Shown here piece after piece: positions 52,905-61,758 of a stretch of 64,000 bases of DNA. A model generated the notes under the pieces. That model had not been told where the DNA came from. It made no database searches and saw only the letters and a list, made by a program, of their open reading frames with translations. Numbering within the stretch: position 1 is the stretch's first letter; each line of letters opens with the position of its first letter. A program made the position numbers and the translations under genes. The stretch lies in the NCBI GenBank assembly GCA_041397645.1, contig JAWKWE010000004.1, positions 1,674,001-1,738,000 of the forward strand. Direction: 5' to 3'. The DNA is from Hyphomicrobiaceae bacterium. GTDB taxonomy: Bacteria > Pseudomonadota > Alphaproteobacteria > Rhizobiales > Hyphomicrobiaceae.

Positions 52905-54053
52905 TCACCAAAACCTGCCCACATCCTTGCGCCGGATTCCCTCGGCGCCGTGGACATGCGCTGACATGGCGAGCCCCAGACCGATCATCAGTGTCATCAT
53001 GGAGGTGCCGCCGTAGGAGACCAGCGGCAAGGGTACGCCCACGACCGGAACCAGCCCCGTGACCATGGCGACGTTAATGAAGACATAGACAAACAGCGTC
53101 ACCGCGCTGCCAGCAATTACGAGACGGCCAAAACGGTTCTGACAACGCCACGCCGCGGTCACGAGAAGCGCGATCAGGAGTGCAAACAGCGCAAGTAGCA
53201 CCGCAAGCCCAACGAAGCCCCATTCCTCCCCTAGAATAGTGACAATGAAGTCCGTGTGCTTCTCCGGCACAAAGTCGAGCTGACTCTGGGTGCCGAGCAA
53301 AAACCCCTTACCCGAAAAACCGCCCGAGCCAATGGCGATTTTAGATTGAGCAATGTGGTATCCCGCACCGAGCGGATCGAGATCGGGATTGAGAAACGTC
53401 TCAATGCGACGGCGCTGGTAGTCGTGCAGATTGTCCCAGATGAATGGCGCCGCCGCGACCGCGCCCGCGACCCCTGCCAGAAAATAGAACAGCGAGACAC
53501 CCGACAGGAACATGAGCGACAAGCCCACCACCGCAAACAACATGGCCGTGCCTAAATCCGGCTGGCGCAGCGTGAGTGCGACGGGCAGCGCGATCATGAC
53601 CAATGGAATTGCCACCCACAGCGGGCGGGAGACGCGCTGAACGGGCAGCCATTGATAGTAGCGCGCCAACGCGGCCACAAGCGTAAGCTTCATCAGTTCG
53701 GAAGGCTGAAACGTCATGCCGCCAAAACTCAACCACCTACGCGCTCCAAGCGCCTCGATGCCAAAGAACGGAACCAAGGCCAACGCTATGACGGCAATTG
53801 CATAAGTCGGATAGGCAGCCTGCAACCAAACTTCGGTGCGCACCATAGCCATCACCAGAACGATTGCGGCGGCAATCAAGAACCGCAACGCATGACGTTC
53901 CGCCCAGGGCTGAAATGACCCGCCCGAAACCGAATAGAGCGCAGCACAGCCAATCGAAGCAATTAGGCCGGCGACAATCAACACAGGCCAATTGACGTGC
54001 CACAGCTTCGCTGTGAGCGTCTGTGGCGTTGCTGGACCCGAAGAGTACGACAT
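52905..54053 (-). CDS. rodA: Rod-shape peptidoglycan polymerase RodA
   Basis: A 382-residue SEDS-family glycosyltransferase in the inner membrane that polymerises glycan strands during cell elongation. About ten hydrophobic segments are present. SEDS motifs include ALGARRWLSFGGMTFQPSELMK, the QPDLGTAM segment and GGFSGKGFLLGTQSQLDFVPEKHTDFI. It works with the transpeptidase encoded just upstream, from which it is separated by 8 bases. Confidence 0.96.
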   Translation of the reverse strand: MSYSSGPATPQTLTAKLWHVNWPVLIVAGLIASIGCAALYSVSGGSFQPWAERHALRFLIAAAIVLVMAMVRTEVWLQAAYPTYAIAVIALALVPFFGIEALGARRWLSFGGMTFQPSELMKLTLVAALARYYQWLPVQRVSRPLWVAIPLVMIALPVALTLRQPDLGTAMLFAVVGLSLMFLSGVSLFYFLAGVAGAVAAAPFIWDNLHDYQRRRIETFLNPDLDPLGAGYHIAQSKIAIGSGGFSGKGFLLGTQSQLDFVPEKHTDFIVTILGEEWGFVGLAVLLALFALLIALLVTAAWRCQNRFGRLVIAGSAVTLFVYVFINVAMVTGLVPVVGVPLPLVSYGGTSMMTLMIGLGLAMSAHVHGAEGIRRKDVGRFW

Positions 54054-54061
54054 GGCGCCTC

Positions 54062-55939
54062 CTAGCCCTGATCCGGATCTTGATGGTCGACGTCGCGCCC
54101 TTGCGCACCTCCCCCAGGTAGCGAACCCGCAGGGTCAATCTGCAAGACGCTGTCGAGCACATCCCGCGCCAAGGGCGCTGCTACGGAGCCCCCCGCACCA
54201 CCATGCTCGATCACGACGGCGATCGCATATCGCGGGTCATCGGCAGGCACATAGCCTACAAACAGCGCGTGATCGCGTTTCTCCCACGGCAGATCATCTT
54301 GTGGCGCATTCGCAGAGTGAGAATGAATCTGGGATGTCCCGGTCTTGCCGGCAACCAATGGCCTTCCCTCGCCGAGCGCGGCGTTGCGGCCGGTGCCGCC
54401 CTCTTCGTTGACAACGGCATGCAGACCGTCGCGTACGGCTTTCAACTTGGCCTCGTCCAAACCCAATAACGGGAAATCACCAGCGCGCGGATTGTCCGAA
54501 TATTTGATGATCGACGGTTCCACGAAGCGGCCGGTTGCCAGCCGCGACGCCATGACGGCAAGTTGTAGCGGATTGGCCAGCATGTACCCTTGTCCGATGC
54601 CCGCCAAAACCGTTTCACCCGCGAGCCAGCCGGCGTTCAATTTGCCCCGTTTCCAATCCGGATCTGCCACCAGTCCGGCTTTCTGCTGAGGCAGTCCGCA
54701 ATTGTAAACCTCACCCAGCCCCAACATGCGGGCCATGTCCGCGATCGCGTCTATGCCCAAGCGCCTCGCGAGTTCGAAAAAGTAGACATCACAACTCTCG
54801 CGCAACGCCTCATGCATACTCACGGAACCATGACCGCCGCGCTTCCAGCAACGATAGCGATGGTCGGCAAGATCGAAATAGCCGCGGCACGTCACCTTAT
54901 CGTCAGACCTGATTGCACCCATATGCAGGCCCGCAAGAGCGGTCGCCATCTTGAACGTGGAACCGGGAGGATACTGTCCGCCGATCGCGCGATTGAGCAG
55001 CGGCTTTTCCTTGTCGGCCACGAGTTGCCGCCATGCAACGTCATCCGCGGCATCCGTTACCAAAGCCGGGTCATAAGAAGGTGTGGAGGCCATTGCGACG
55101 ATCTCGCCGCCCTTCACGTCGAGTACGACGCAAGCACCGCGGCGTTCGTTACGCAATCTTTCGAATACGACCCGTTGCAGGTTCGTATCGATGGTCAGCC
55201 GCACGTCGCGGCCCGGCACGGGATCGCGGACTTCCAAGCGACGCATCATCCGCCCGCGTGCATCGACCTCTATTTTCTGCACACCGCCATCGCCGCGCAG
55301 TTCCTGCTCCAAGCCGGCCTCCACACCGGTCTTGCCGATGCGCACATCGGGCATGCGTGTAAGCGCATCGTCATCGATGCTGAGACGTTCAACGCTTCCC
55401 ACGTAGCCAACGACATGGCCAGCCGCCATGCCTGCCCGGCATCGCCGACGCCAGGCGACTTCGGTGCGAATGCCAGGAAGCTGAGGGGCATAGAGATTAA
55501 TCCGCGCGAGCAGATCGAAGGTGATGTCGGACGCAATCGTAATCGGCGTGTTACGGCTCTGACGTTTTGCACGCTTGGCGATCTGCTCGACCTCGTCCTG
55601 CTGCAACGGCACGAAGCGTCGGAACCGATCGAGCACGCCCCGCACGTCGCCTGCGAGCGCCGGTGTCAACGTGACGCGAAAGGTCTCTTCGTTGTCGGCG
55701 AGCACCACCCCATTACGGTCGACGATACGGCCACGCTTGGGGATCAAGACCTGAAGGCTGGTGCGGTTCTCATCGGCGAGCGGATCGTAGCGGCCTTCAT
55801 CCAGAACCTGGAGCTGGAATAGCCGCCACGCCACCGCCGAGAACCCAAGCAACTGCGCGCCGCCCATGAGGATGGCACGCCGCGTGAAGGTGCGCCGCGC
55901 CTGGCGTTCCTCGTTATCGTGCTCGAACATGGCAGACAT
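54062..55939 (-). CDS. mrdA: Penicillin-binding protein 2 (elongation transpeptidase)
   Basis: A 625-residue class B PBP that cross-links peptidoglycan with RodA. A single N-terminal membrane helix (about 20-42) and the pedestal domain (60-260) lead to the transpeptidase domain. That domain has S327-T-F-K330, S382-C-D384 (the SxD form typical of PBP2) and K532-T-G534, so the active site is intact. The ATG at 55939 has GGAGG 8 bases upstream and is preferred to 55993. It lies 4 bases after mreD. Confidence 0.96.
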   Translation of the reverse strand: MSAMFEHDNEERQARRTFTRRAILMGGAQLLGFSAVAWRLFQLQVLDEGRYDPLADENRTSLQVLIPKRGRIVDRNGVVLADNEETFRVTLTPALAGDVRGVLDRFRRFVPLQQDEVEQIAKRAKRQSRNTPITIASDITFDLLARINLYAPQLPGIRTEVAWRRRCRAGMAAGHVVGYVGSVERLSIDDDALTRMPDVRIGKTGVEAGLEQELRGDGGVQKIEVDARGRMMRRLEVRDPVPGRDVRLTIDTNLQRVVFERLRNERRGACVVLDVKGGEIVAMASTPSYDPALVTDAADDVAWRQLVADKEKPLLNRAIGGQYPPGSTFKMATALAGLHMGAIRSDDKVTCRGYFDLADHRYRCWKRGGHGSVSMHEALRESCDVYFFELARRLGIDAIADMARMLGLGEVYNCGLPQQKAGLVADPDWKRGKLNAGWLAGETVLAGIGQGYMLANPLQLAVMASRLATGRFVEPSIIKYSDNPRAGDFPLLGLDEAKLKAVRDGLHAVVNEEGGTGRNAALGEGRPLVAGKTGTSQIHSHSANAPQDDLPWEKRDHALFVGYVPADDPRYAIAVVIEHGGAGGSVAAPLARDVLDSVLQIDPAGSLPGGGAQGRDVDHQDPDQG

Positions 55940-55943
55940 TTGC

Positions 55944-56456
55944 CTATCCTCCCCGAGACAACGACATGTCCTCGCGCGGGCCGTATGGCGCATCGAGGAT
56001 GTGGAGAACAGGAACGATCACGATTGCCGCCAGCGCCGCCAGACCAGCGCCGCGCACGTAGGGTTGCCAGTCTAGTAATTCCAGGAAGTAGAGCGATGCG
56101 ACAGCCCAGCCGAGAGCGGCGATTACAACCAGCGAGGCAGCGAAATTCGCCAGACGAACCAACTTGCCACGCCGGCCGGTGTCCTGACCCAAAACGCCGA
56201 GCGTATAGGCTGCGAGATAGATCAGCGGCCAGTAGCCGAGCGGCCCGTGTGTGAAGACGTCGAGCAAGAGCCCAGCCATGAAGATCGCCCACTCAGGGAT
56301 CGCTTGCGGCCGCCGCAACGCCCAGTAATGGATCGCGACAACCGGCAGCATCGGGAGGAAGAAACGATCTTCGGTCGGCAAGCCCCAAGGCAGCGCCGCA
56401 ATCACCGTCAGCAAAGCGACGGACAGTATGGGCACGACGTAGCCGAGTGCCCTCAT
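55944..56456 (-). CDS. mreD: Rod-shape-determining protein MreD
   Basis: A 170-residue inner-membrane protein with five to six hydrophobic segments (MRALGYVVPILSVALLTVIA and following). The open frame extends 246 bases further upstream into mreC, but the ATG at 56456 with upstream GAAGAGG gives the normal MreD length. MreD links MreC and the RodA-PBP2 pair in the elongasome. Confidence 0.9.
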   Translation of the reverse strand: MRALGYVVPILSVALLTVIAALPWGLPTEDRFFLPMLPVVAIHYWALRRPQAIPEWAIFMAGLLLDVFTHGPLGYWPLIYLAAYTLGVLGQDTGRRGKLVRLANFAASLVVIAALGWAVASLYFLELLDWQPYVRGAGLAALAAIVIVPVLHILDAPYGPREDMSLSRGG

Positions 56457-56535
56457 CGGCCGGACCTCTTCAATCCAGAAGAAGTCTGCCGCAAATCTTG
56501 GGCTTCGCAACCAGACCCTGAACGAGTGCGCGCGC

Positions 56536-57489
56536 TCATTTCCGCGACCCCACGGCCGCAGGAATCGGACTTGGGAACCGCTCGCTTTGGATCGGCATTC
56601 CCACTTTTCCCGTCGCCTTGCCTTGGCTGTCGCCGAAGACATCCTGAGCGGCGTTGTTGTAAAACAGGACGCTGAGATATTCGAGCACGTCGAGCTCAGC
56701 ACGCAGCTTGACGCGGGGCGCCGACGGATCGCCGATCACGGCGCCAATTCGCAGGCCGCGCGGGAAGAACCCACCTGTACCCGAGGTTGCCACCAGGTCG
56801 CCTGGTGCTATGGTCGCCTCAGGCGGAAGAAACAAGAGTTTGGGTTGGGGACCGTTGTCGCCAGCCATAATGGCGCGAACCGCCGACTTGCCAACCACAA
56901 CCGGAATGCGGCTGTTGAGATCGTTGAGCAACAGCACGCGCGACGACGATACCCCAGTCTCGATCACGCGACCGACGAGGCCATCCGCGTTGACAACGGG
57001 ATAGCCTTCGCGGATCTTGTGGGCCTCGCCCGCATCGATCATGACGCTGCGTACGAAGGCGCCGCTCGAGTCCGCGATGACGCGGCTCGTCACGAAATCT
57101 ATTTTTGGAGCTTCGACCGTCTTGGTCAGCGCTTCCAGATGCGCCAGCTTGCGCTCCAATTCGCGCGCACGCCATTCCCAATTGGCAAGCTTCTGGTTCT
57201 CAAGCTTCAGACGGCGCAGCTCTTCCGTCATATCGACCTGAGCCGCGATCTGGCGTCCAACATGGCGCACCGGCTCCAATGGCACCATGGCGGCCTGCAA
57301 AATCGGGCTCATCCACTCTGCAATCCGCCAGCGCGCCTCTGCGAGCGCGGAATGATTGAGGCGGCTCAACAGCAACAATCCCAGACATAGTAATACCAGG
57401 GCAGGCAAGACCACGCGAATGCGTCCGTTTGCGGCAGGCTCAGAGCCGCGGCGCGTAAGGTTCAGCTTGTCGTGTCTTAGGCGGCTCAT
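56536..57489 (-). CDS. mreC: Rod-shape-determining protein MreC
   Basis: A 317-residue periplasmic protein anchored by one N-terminal helix (about 25-42). A coiled-coil (about 85-120, RRLKLENQKLANWEWRARELERKLAHLEAL) is followed by the beta-rich MreC core (VVNADGLVGRVIETGVSSSRVLLL and VATSGTGGFFPRGLRIG). It activates the RodA-PBP2 synthase. It follows mreB after 55 bases. Confidence 0.95.
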   Translation of the reverse strand: MSRLRHDKLNLTRRGSEPAANGRIRVVLPALVLLCLGLLLLSRLNHSALAEARWRIAEWMSPILQAAMVPLEPVRHVGRQIAAQVDMTEELRRLKLENQKLANWEWRARELERKLAHLEALTKTVEAPKIDFVTSRVIADSSGAFVRSVMIDAGEAHKIREGYPVVNADGLVGRVIETGVSSSRVLLLNDLNSRIPVVVGKSAVRAIMAGDNGPQPKLLFLPPEATIAPGDLVATSGTGGFFPRGLRIGAVIGDPSAPRVKLRAELDVLEYLSVLFYNNAAQDVFGDSQGKATGKVGMPIQSERFPSPIPAAVGSRK

Positions 57490-57544
57490 TCTCTCAATCC
57501 TGAAGGCCCGCGCGTTTGCGCTACTTCGTCCTGTGACGTGCGGC

Positions 57545-58615
57545 TCAAGGCTTGATCAGCAGATGCTCTCTCTCCTTGAGGTTGGCCAGAACAGCCGCCG
57601 ACCCCTCGATGACGCAATTCTGTGGCTTTTCCGGAATGATGCACGGAATGCCGATGCGCCGCTCCAACTCGACGTCGAGCTTGGACAAGTTGGCGCCGCC
57701 GCCTGAAAGCGAGATACCACGTTCACACACATCCGTCGAAATCTCCGGCGGAAGATCCTCAATGGCGCGCTGTATGAATTCGGCGATCTCCTCCACCGTA
57801 TCTTCCAGCGCCTCGGCAATGTCGTGCGGTCCGAGAACGACGGTCTTGGCCATCGCTTGGCGCAAATCGCGCCCCCGGATGAAAATCTCAGCCGCTTCAC
57901 CGTTAATGGCGCGCGATGCGGACCCGGCCTCGATCTTAATGCGTTCGGCATTGGCTTCGCCGATAAGAAGCTGATGCTTACGGCGAACGAAGCGCACAAT
58001 CGCCTCATCCATAGCATTGCCCGCGCACCGCAGCGAGCGGGCCTGGACGACGCCACCCAGCGATAGGACGGCAATATCAGTGGTACCACCGCCGATATCG
58101 ACCACCATCGAGCCTGTCGGCTCATCGACCGGAAGGCCCGCGCCCAGCGCCGCAGCTACCGGCTCCTCAATCAGGAAAACCTTACGCGCACCCGCCGACA
58201 AGGCCGTTTCATAAACCGCGCGACGTTCCACCGGTGTTGCACCCGCCGGCACGCAGATCAGAATGCGTGGACGCACGAACTCCAACATGCTCTTGGTGCG
58301 CTTGATGAACTGGCGCAGCATTTCTTCGGTGGCGACGAAATCGGCGATAACGCCATCGCGCATCGGACGAATGGTCTCGATGCTCTCGGGCGTGCGCCCA
58401 ACCATCATCTTCGCCTTGTGGCCAACGGCGAGAACGTCGCGCACACCGCCGCGCGAGCGAATGGCGACGACAGAGGGCTCGTCAATGACGACGCCGCGAC
58501 CAGCCACATGCACCAGCGTGTTGGCCGTTCCCAAATCAATGGCAATGTCCTCCGACAGCACGCTGCCGACACCAAAACGCAACATATTGTACGACCGAGG
58601 CCCCTCGACACTCAC
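57545..58615 (-). CDS. mreB: Rod-shape-determining actin homologue MreB
   Basis: A 356-residue cytoskeletal ATPase that positions the elongasome. Nucleotide-binding motifs include IAIDLGTANTLVHV and VVDIGGGTTDIAVLSLGG, plus the C-terminal SGGGANLSKLDVELERRIGIP segment. The drawn start is GTG at 58615; the ATG at 58585 gives a more typical length (346), and ribosome-binding sites do not decide between them. It is the first gene of mreB-mreC-mreD-mrdA-rodA. Confidence 0.95.
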   Translation of the reverse strand: MSVEGPRSYNMLRFGVGSVLSEDIAIDLGTANTLVHVAGRGVVIDEPSVVAIRSRGGVRDVLAVGHKAKMMVGRTPESIETIRPMRDGVIADFVATEEMLRQFIKRTKSMLEFVRPRILICVPAGATPVERRAVYETALSAGARKVFLIEEPVAAALGAGLPVDEPTGSMVVDIGGGTTDIAVLSLGGVVQARSLRCAGNAMDEAIVRFVRRKHQLLIGEANAERIKIEAGSASRAINGEAAEIFIRGRDLRQAMAKTVVLGPHDIAEALEDTVEEIAEFIQRAIEDLPPEISTDVCERGISLSGGGANLSKLDVELERRIGIPCIIPEKPQNCVIEGSAAVLANLKEREHLLIKP

Positions 58616-58804
58616 GACACGCTTCTGGGTTCACCATCGGCCGGCATGGCGTGCCCTTACTGCTGGGATGCTCTTTTCAGGAACAACACTGTCGAAAGCA
58701 AGGCGCGCAAGCCGCCCTTCCGCCAACAGCCTTCATGGATCCATTGACGAGGCCAATTCCTCCCAAGCGCCCGGATCATACCCTTAAGTCCATGACACGC
58801 AAAT

Positions 58805-58842
58805 TCAAACGCGCCGGAAGGTGTTGTCCTCCCGGCGCGTTT
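58805..58842 (-). terminator. Terminator after leuA
   Basis: A perfect 11-bp stem (aaacgcgccgg / ccggcgcgttt) has an inner agg/cct extension and is followed by T's on the minus strand. It lies 55 bases after the leuA stop and separates leuA from mreB. Confidence 0.75.
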
Positions 58843-58896
58843 GCTTAATGGCTCAGGCTCGCTTCAGGTTGCGGATGCTCCTGATTTTTGAGCGTC

Positions 58897-60456
58897 TTAG
58901 ACTGCTTGCTGGGCCTGCGCGAGCTTCTGGCGCTTGACCATCAGTTTGCTCAAAGCGGCGACGTAGGCCCGGGCGGAGGCAACGAGCGTATCGGGGTCAG
59001 CCGAGCGGCCCGTGACCATGCGGCCATCCTCTTCCAGACGCACGGAAACCTCGGCCTGGGCATCCGTGCCCTCGGTCACCGCGTGGACCTGATAGAGATC
59101 CAGCCGCGCGTCATGGGGCACCAGCTGCTTGATGGCGTTGAAGGTTGCGTCAACAGGTCCATTACCCGTGGCCTGCACCGTCTTTGCCTGGCCAGCGATG
59201 TTGAGCGTCAGAGTGGCCGTTTGCGGTCCCATCGTGCCTGCGATCACTGTCAGCGACTCGACCTTGAACTCGTCGTTGCGATGCGCGACGCCTTCATCGA
59301 CCAGCGCCTCGATGTCCTCGTCGTACACGTGCTTCTTGCGATCTGCGAGCGCCTTGAAGCGATTGAATGCATCCTCGAAGGAATTTTCGCCCAAGTCGTA
59401 TCCCAGCTCCTTGAGCTTGGAGCGGAAGGCGGCGCGGCCCGAATGCTTGCCCATGACGAGCGACGACTTGCCCACGCCGACGCTCTCGGGCGTCATGATC
59501 TCATAGGTCGACGTGTTCTTGAGCACGCCATCCTGATGGATGCCACTCTCGTGCGCGAACGCATTCCGCCCGACGATGGCCTTGTTGTACTGGACGGGGA
59601 AGTTCGTCACCGCAGACACGAGCTTGGAGGCGCGCGCCAGCATCTCCGTCTTGATGCCGGTACGGTATGGCAGGAGATCAGGGCGCGTGCGGATAGCCAT
59701 GACGACTTCCTCCAGCGCTGCGTTACCGGCCCGCTCCCCCAGTCCGTTGATGGTGCACTCGATCTGACGTGCCCCCGCCCGCAGACCGGCCAGCGAGTTG
59801 GCAACCGCAAGGCCCAGATCGTCATGGCAATGCGTAGAGACCACCACCTTGTCCATGCCCGGCACGCGCGTTTTCAGCATCATGATGAGGTCGTAGTATT
59901 CCTCCGGCGTGGCATAGCCCACGGTGTCAGGAACATTGATGGTTGTTGCGCCCGCCTTGATGGCAGCCTCCACGACACGGCACAGATAGTCGTGCTCTGT
60001 GCGGGTGGCATCCATTGCGCTCCACTCGACGTCATCGGTGAAGCCACGCGCACGCGAGACCGAAGCGATCACGCGCTCATGAACCTGCTCCTGATCGAGC
60101 CCCAGCTGAAATTGGCGATGCAGCGGCGACGTACCGATGAATGTGTGGATGCGGCCGCGCCTGGCGGGTTTGATTGCTTCGCCTGCCCGGTCGATGTCGG
60201 CGGGGTTGGCGCGCGCCAGACCGCAGATCACCGAATTCTTGGCGAGTTTGGCGATCTCGCAGACAGACTCAAAGTCGCCATCGGACGCGATGGGAAATCC
60301 CGCCTCAATAATATCGACGCCCATATCATCCAGGATCTCCGCGACTTGGAGCTTTTCCTCGAAGGTCATTGTCGCGCCGGGACACTGCTCGCCATCGCGC
60401 AGCGTGGTGTCGAAAATCACGACTTGGTCGTGCTGATTGGTGCTAGCTGTCGTCAT
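58897..60456 (-). CDS. leuA: 2-isopropylmalate synthase LeuA
   Basis: A 519-residue enzyme that condenses acetyl-CoA with 2-ketoisovalerate, the first committed step of leucine synthesis. The HMGL-like catalytic domain has VVIFDTTLRDGEQCPGATM, THCHDDLGLAVANSLAG and the NGLGERAGNAALEEV segment. The C-terminal LeuA dimer domain, which binds leucine for feedback inhibition, covers about 380-519. The ATG at 60456 starts the conserved part and is preferred to 60501. A leucine-rich leader and a long hairpin lie upstream, which suggests attenuation control. Confidence 0.95.
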   Translation of the reverse strand: MTTASTNQHDQVVIFDTTLRDGEQCPGATMTFEEKLQVAEILDDMGVDIIEAGFPIASDGDFESVCEIAKLAKNSVICGLARANPADIDRAGEAIKPARRGRIHTFIGTSPLHRQFQLGLDQEQVHERVIASVSRARGFTDDVEWSAMDATRTEHDYLCRVVEAAIKAGATTINVPDTVGYATPEEYYDLIMMLKTRVPGMDKVVVSTHCHDDLGLAVANSLAGLRAGARQIECTINGLGERAGNAALEEVVMAIRTRPDLLPYRTGIKTEMLARASKLVSAVTNFPVQYNKAIVGRNAFAHESGIHQDGVLKNTSTYEIMTPESVGVGKSSLVMGKHSGRAAFRSKLKELGYDLGENSFEDAFNRFKALADRKKHVYDEDIEALVDEGVAHRNDEFKVESLTVIAGTMGPQTATLTLNIAGQAKTVQATGNGPVDATFNAIKQLVPHDARLDLYQVHAVTEGTDAQAEVSVRLEEDGRMVTGRSADPDTLVASARAYVAALSKLMVKRQKLAQAQQAV

Positions 60457-60533
60457 AGGATATCTCGTCCTTACCGGGCCTGCCGCGCAACGCGCGGGCA
60501 TCCCTCATGCCATCTTATGCCAAGTGTTCCTTT

Positions 60534-60600
60534 CGAGCCTCCCCTGAGCGCCGGCCGGACACCAGTCCGGTGCCAATGGCTCAGGGGCCGATAAGGCTCG
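60534..60600 (-). promoter_or_regulatory. Candidate leucine attenuator hairpin upstream of leuA
   Basis: On the minus strand a long interrupted hairpin forms: cgagcct pairs with aggctcg at the base, cccctgagc with gctcagggg in the middle, and ccggac with gtccgg at the top. The 5' arm overlaps the last leucine codons and the stop of the leader peptide, as in ribosome-stalling attenuators. No T run follows directly, so the block could act on translation or need Rho. Confidence 0.5.
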
Positions 60601-60661
60601 TAAGCGACAGCGTAAGGAGCCCGACCTGTGCCGGACGCGCGCAAATCACCGACGCCGACAT
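60581..60661 (-). CDS. Probable leucine leader peptide of leuA
   Basis: A 26-codon frame from ATG 60661 ends in QVGLLTLSLTSLIGP, with five leucines and one isoleucine among the last 13 residues. It stops inside the hairpin described above and 125 bases before leuA. Leader peptides rich in leucine codons in front of leuA are known in alphaproteobacteria. The start is uncertain: the frame is open further upstream and no clear ribosome-binding site precedes this ATG. Confidence 0.5.
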   Translation of the reverse strand: MSASVICARPAQVGLLTLSLTSLIGP

Positions 60662-61108
60662 TGAACGGCCAGCGGTCAACGCCGAGCACGCCTCCGCCGG
60701 GCCACCCGTAGGGCGGCCATCGCGGCGCTCAAAGGACGTTACACGGCGCATTTGCTCTGCTGCCTGATTGTTGTGCATAAATTCTGGTCAAGGAAGCTCA
60801 CCCAGCACGTGGGCGCCAGGGAACCTTAAGACCAATAAGCCTAAGAGAGCCTGAAAAAGCAAGCTTGGAGTTGCACACATTCCTCCAAACACATGATTTC
60901 ATCACAGATCCGCGGCCAGTTTGCCGCACGAATTGCCTTCATCCAGCCGACGGAGTACGCGGTTAAGATCGTTTTCCCAACAGTATCGCCGGTCTTTGAG
61001 CCGCTTCTTGTGAGCCATGGGGCGCGGCGGTCCATTGTGCGTCAACCCCCTTCACCGGGCTTCAGGATGGAGCCGGTCAACTCGGCATGAACGTAAGGAC
61101 ACATTTTG
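60662..61108. other. Intergenic region between leuA leader and cytochrome b561
   Basis: About 450 bases should hold the leuA promoter (minus) and the cytochrome b561 promoter (plus). Short open frames on both strands show no recognisable protein features. No clear promoter consensus can be named. Confidence 0.4.
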
Positions 61109-61666
61109 ATGACAGTTTCCGCTATCGACGCTCCCCGAACGTACTCACGCGCAATGCTCTGGCTTCACTGGGGCATCGCCTTGCTGATCGCAGCAGCGTT
61201 CGCGACCATCGAGTTCCGCGAGTTCTTTGAAAAGGGCACACCGGTCCGCGAGGGGCTGAAAACGGTTCACTTCTTCATCGGCATCAGCATTCTCGCGTTC
61301 GTCATTGTGCGCCTTGTCCTGCGCGCGACCCAAACTGCGCCTGCTATCACCCCGCCGCCACCCGCTTGGCAGACGGGCTTGTCGCATCTCATGCACACCG
61401 CGCTTTACGGTTTCATGCTCGCGTTGCCGATTTTAGGATGGCTGACGTTGAGCGCGGCGGGCAAGCCCATTCCATTCGGACTGCCCGCATTGGTCGAGCA
61501 GAGCAAAGACGCCGCCGGCTGGTACAAGGATCTCCATCACGAGTTGGGTGAGATTCTCTACTACGTCATCGGCCTGCACGTCGCTGCGGCGCTCTTTCAT
61601 CATTACATGGTGAAGGACAACACGCTAAAGCGCATGGTGCCGGCCTTGAACCGCGCCTCCACCTGA
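61109..61666 (+). CDS. Cytochrome b561 family protein
   Basis: A 185-residue inner-membrane b-type cytochrome with four hydrophobic helices. Candidate haem ligands are histidines in AMLWLHWGIA, LKTVHFFIG, LSHLMHTALYG and ELGEILYYVIGLHVAAALFHHYM. Such proteins oxidise ubiquinol and pass electrons to oxygen or to periplasmic partners. AAGGA lies upstream of the ATG at 61109. A strong terminator follows. Confidence 0.9.
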   Translation: MTVSAIDAPRTYSRAMLWLHWGIALLIAAAFATIEFREFFEKGTPVREGLKTVHFFIGISILAFVIVRLVLRATQTAPAITPPPPAWQTGLSHLMHTALYGFMLALPILGWLTLSAAGKPIPFGLPALVEQSKDAAGWYKDLHHELGEILYYVIGLHVAAALFHHYMVKDNTLKRMVPALNRAST

Positions 61667-61704
61667 GCCGCTGCATTACTCGTCGGCCACGTCACTAAAG
61701 CAAA

Positions 61705-61734
61705 ACGCGGACCCAAACGGGCCCGCGTTTTTTT
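61705..61734. terminator. Terminator between cytochrome b561 and phzF-like gene
   Basis: The stem acgcggaccc / gggcccgcgt (one mismatch) with an aaac loop is followed by seven T's and preceded by four A's. It lies between convergent genes and is probably bidirectional. Confidence 0.8.
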
Positions 61735-61758
61735 GTATGAGCAAAAGGTGCGGCGGCT

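Noticed and set aside
54590..55822. 410-residue open frame on the plus strand
   Set aside because: It is antisense to the PBP2 gene, which is complete with its active-site motifs; the shadow protein has no domain pattern.
58888..60594. 568-residue open frame on the plus strand
   Set aside because: It lies fully antisense to leuA, which has all catalytic motifs. The frame is open because of GC-rich codon bias.
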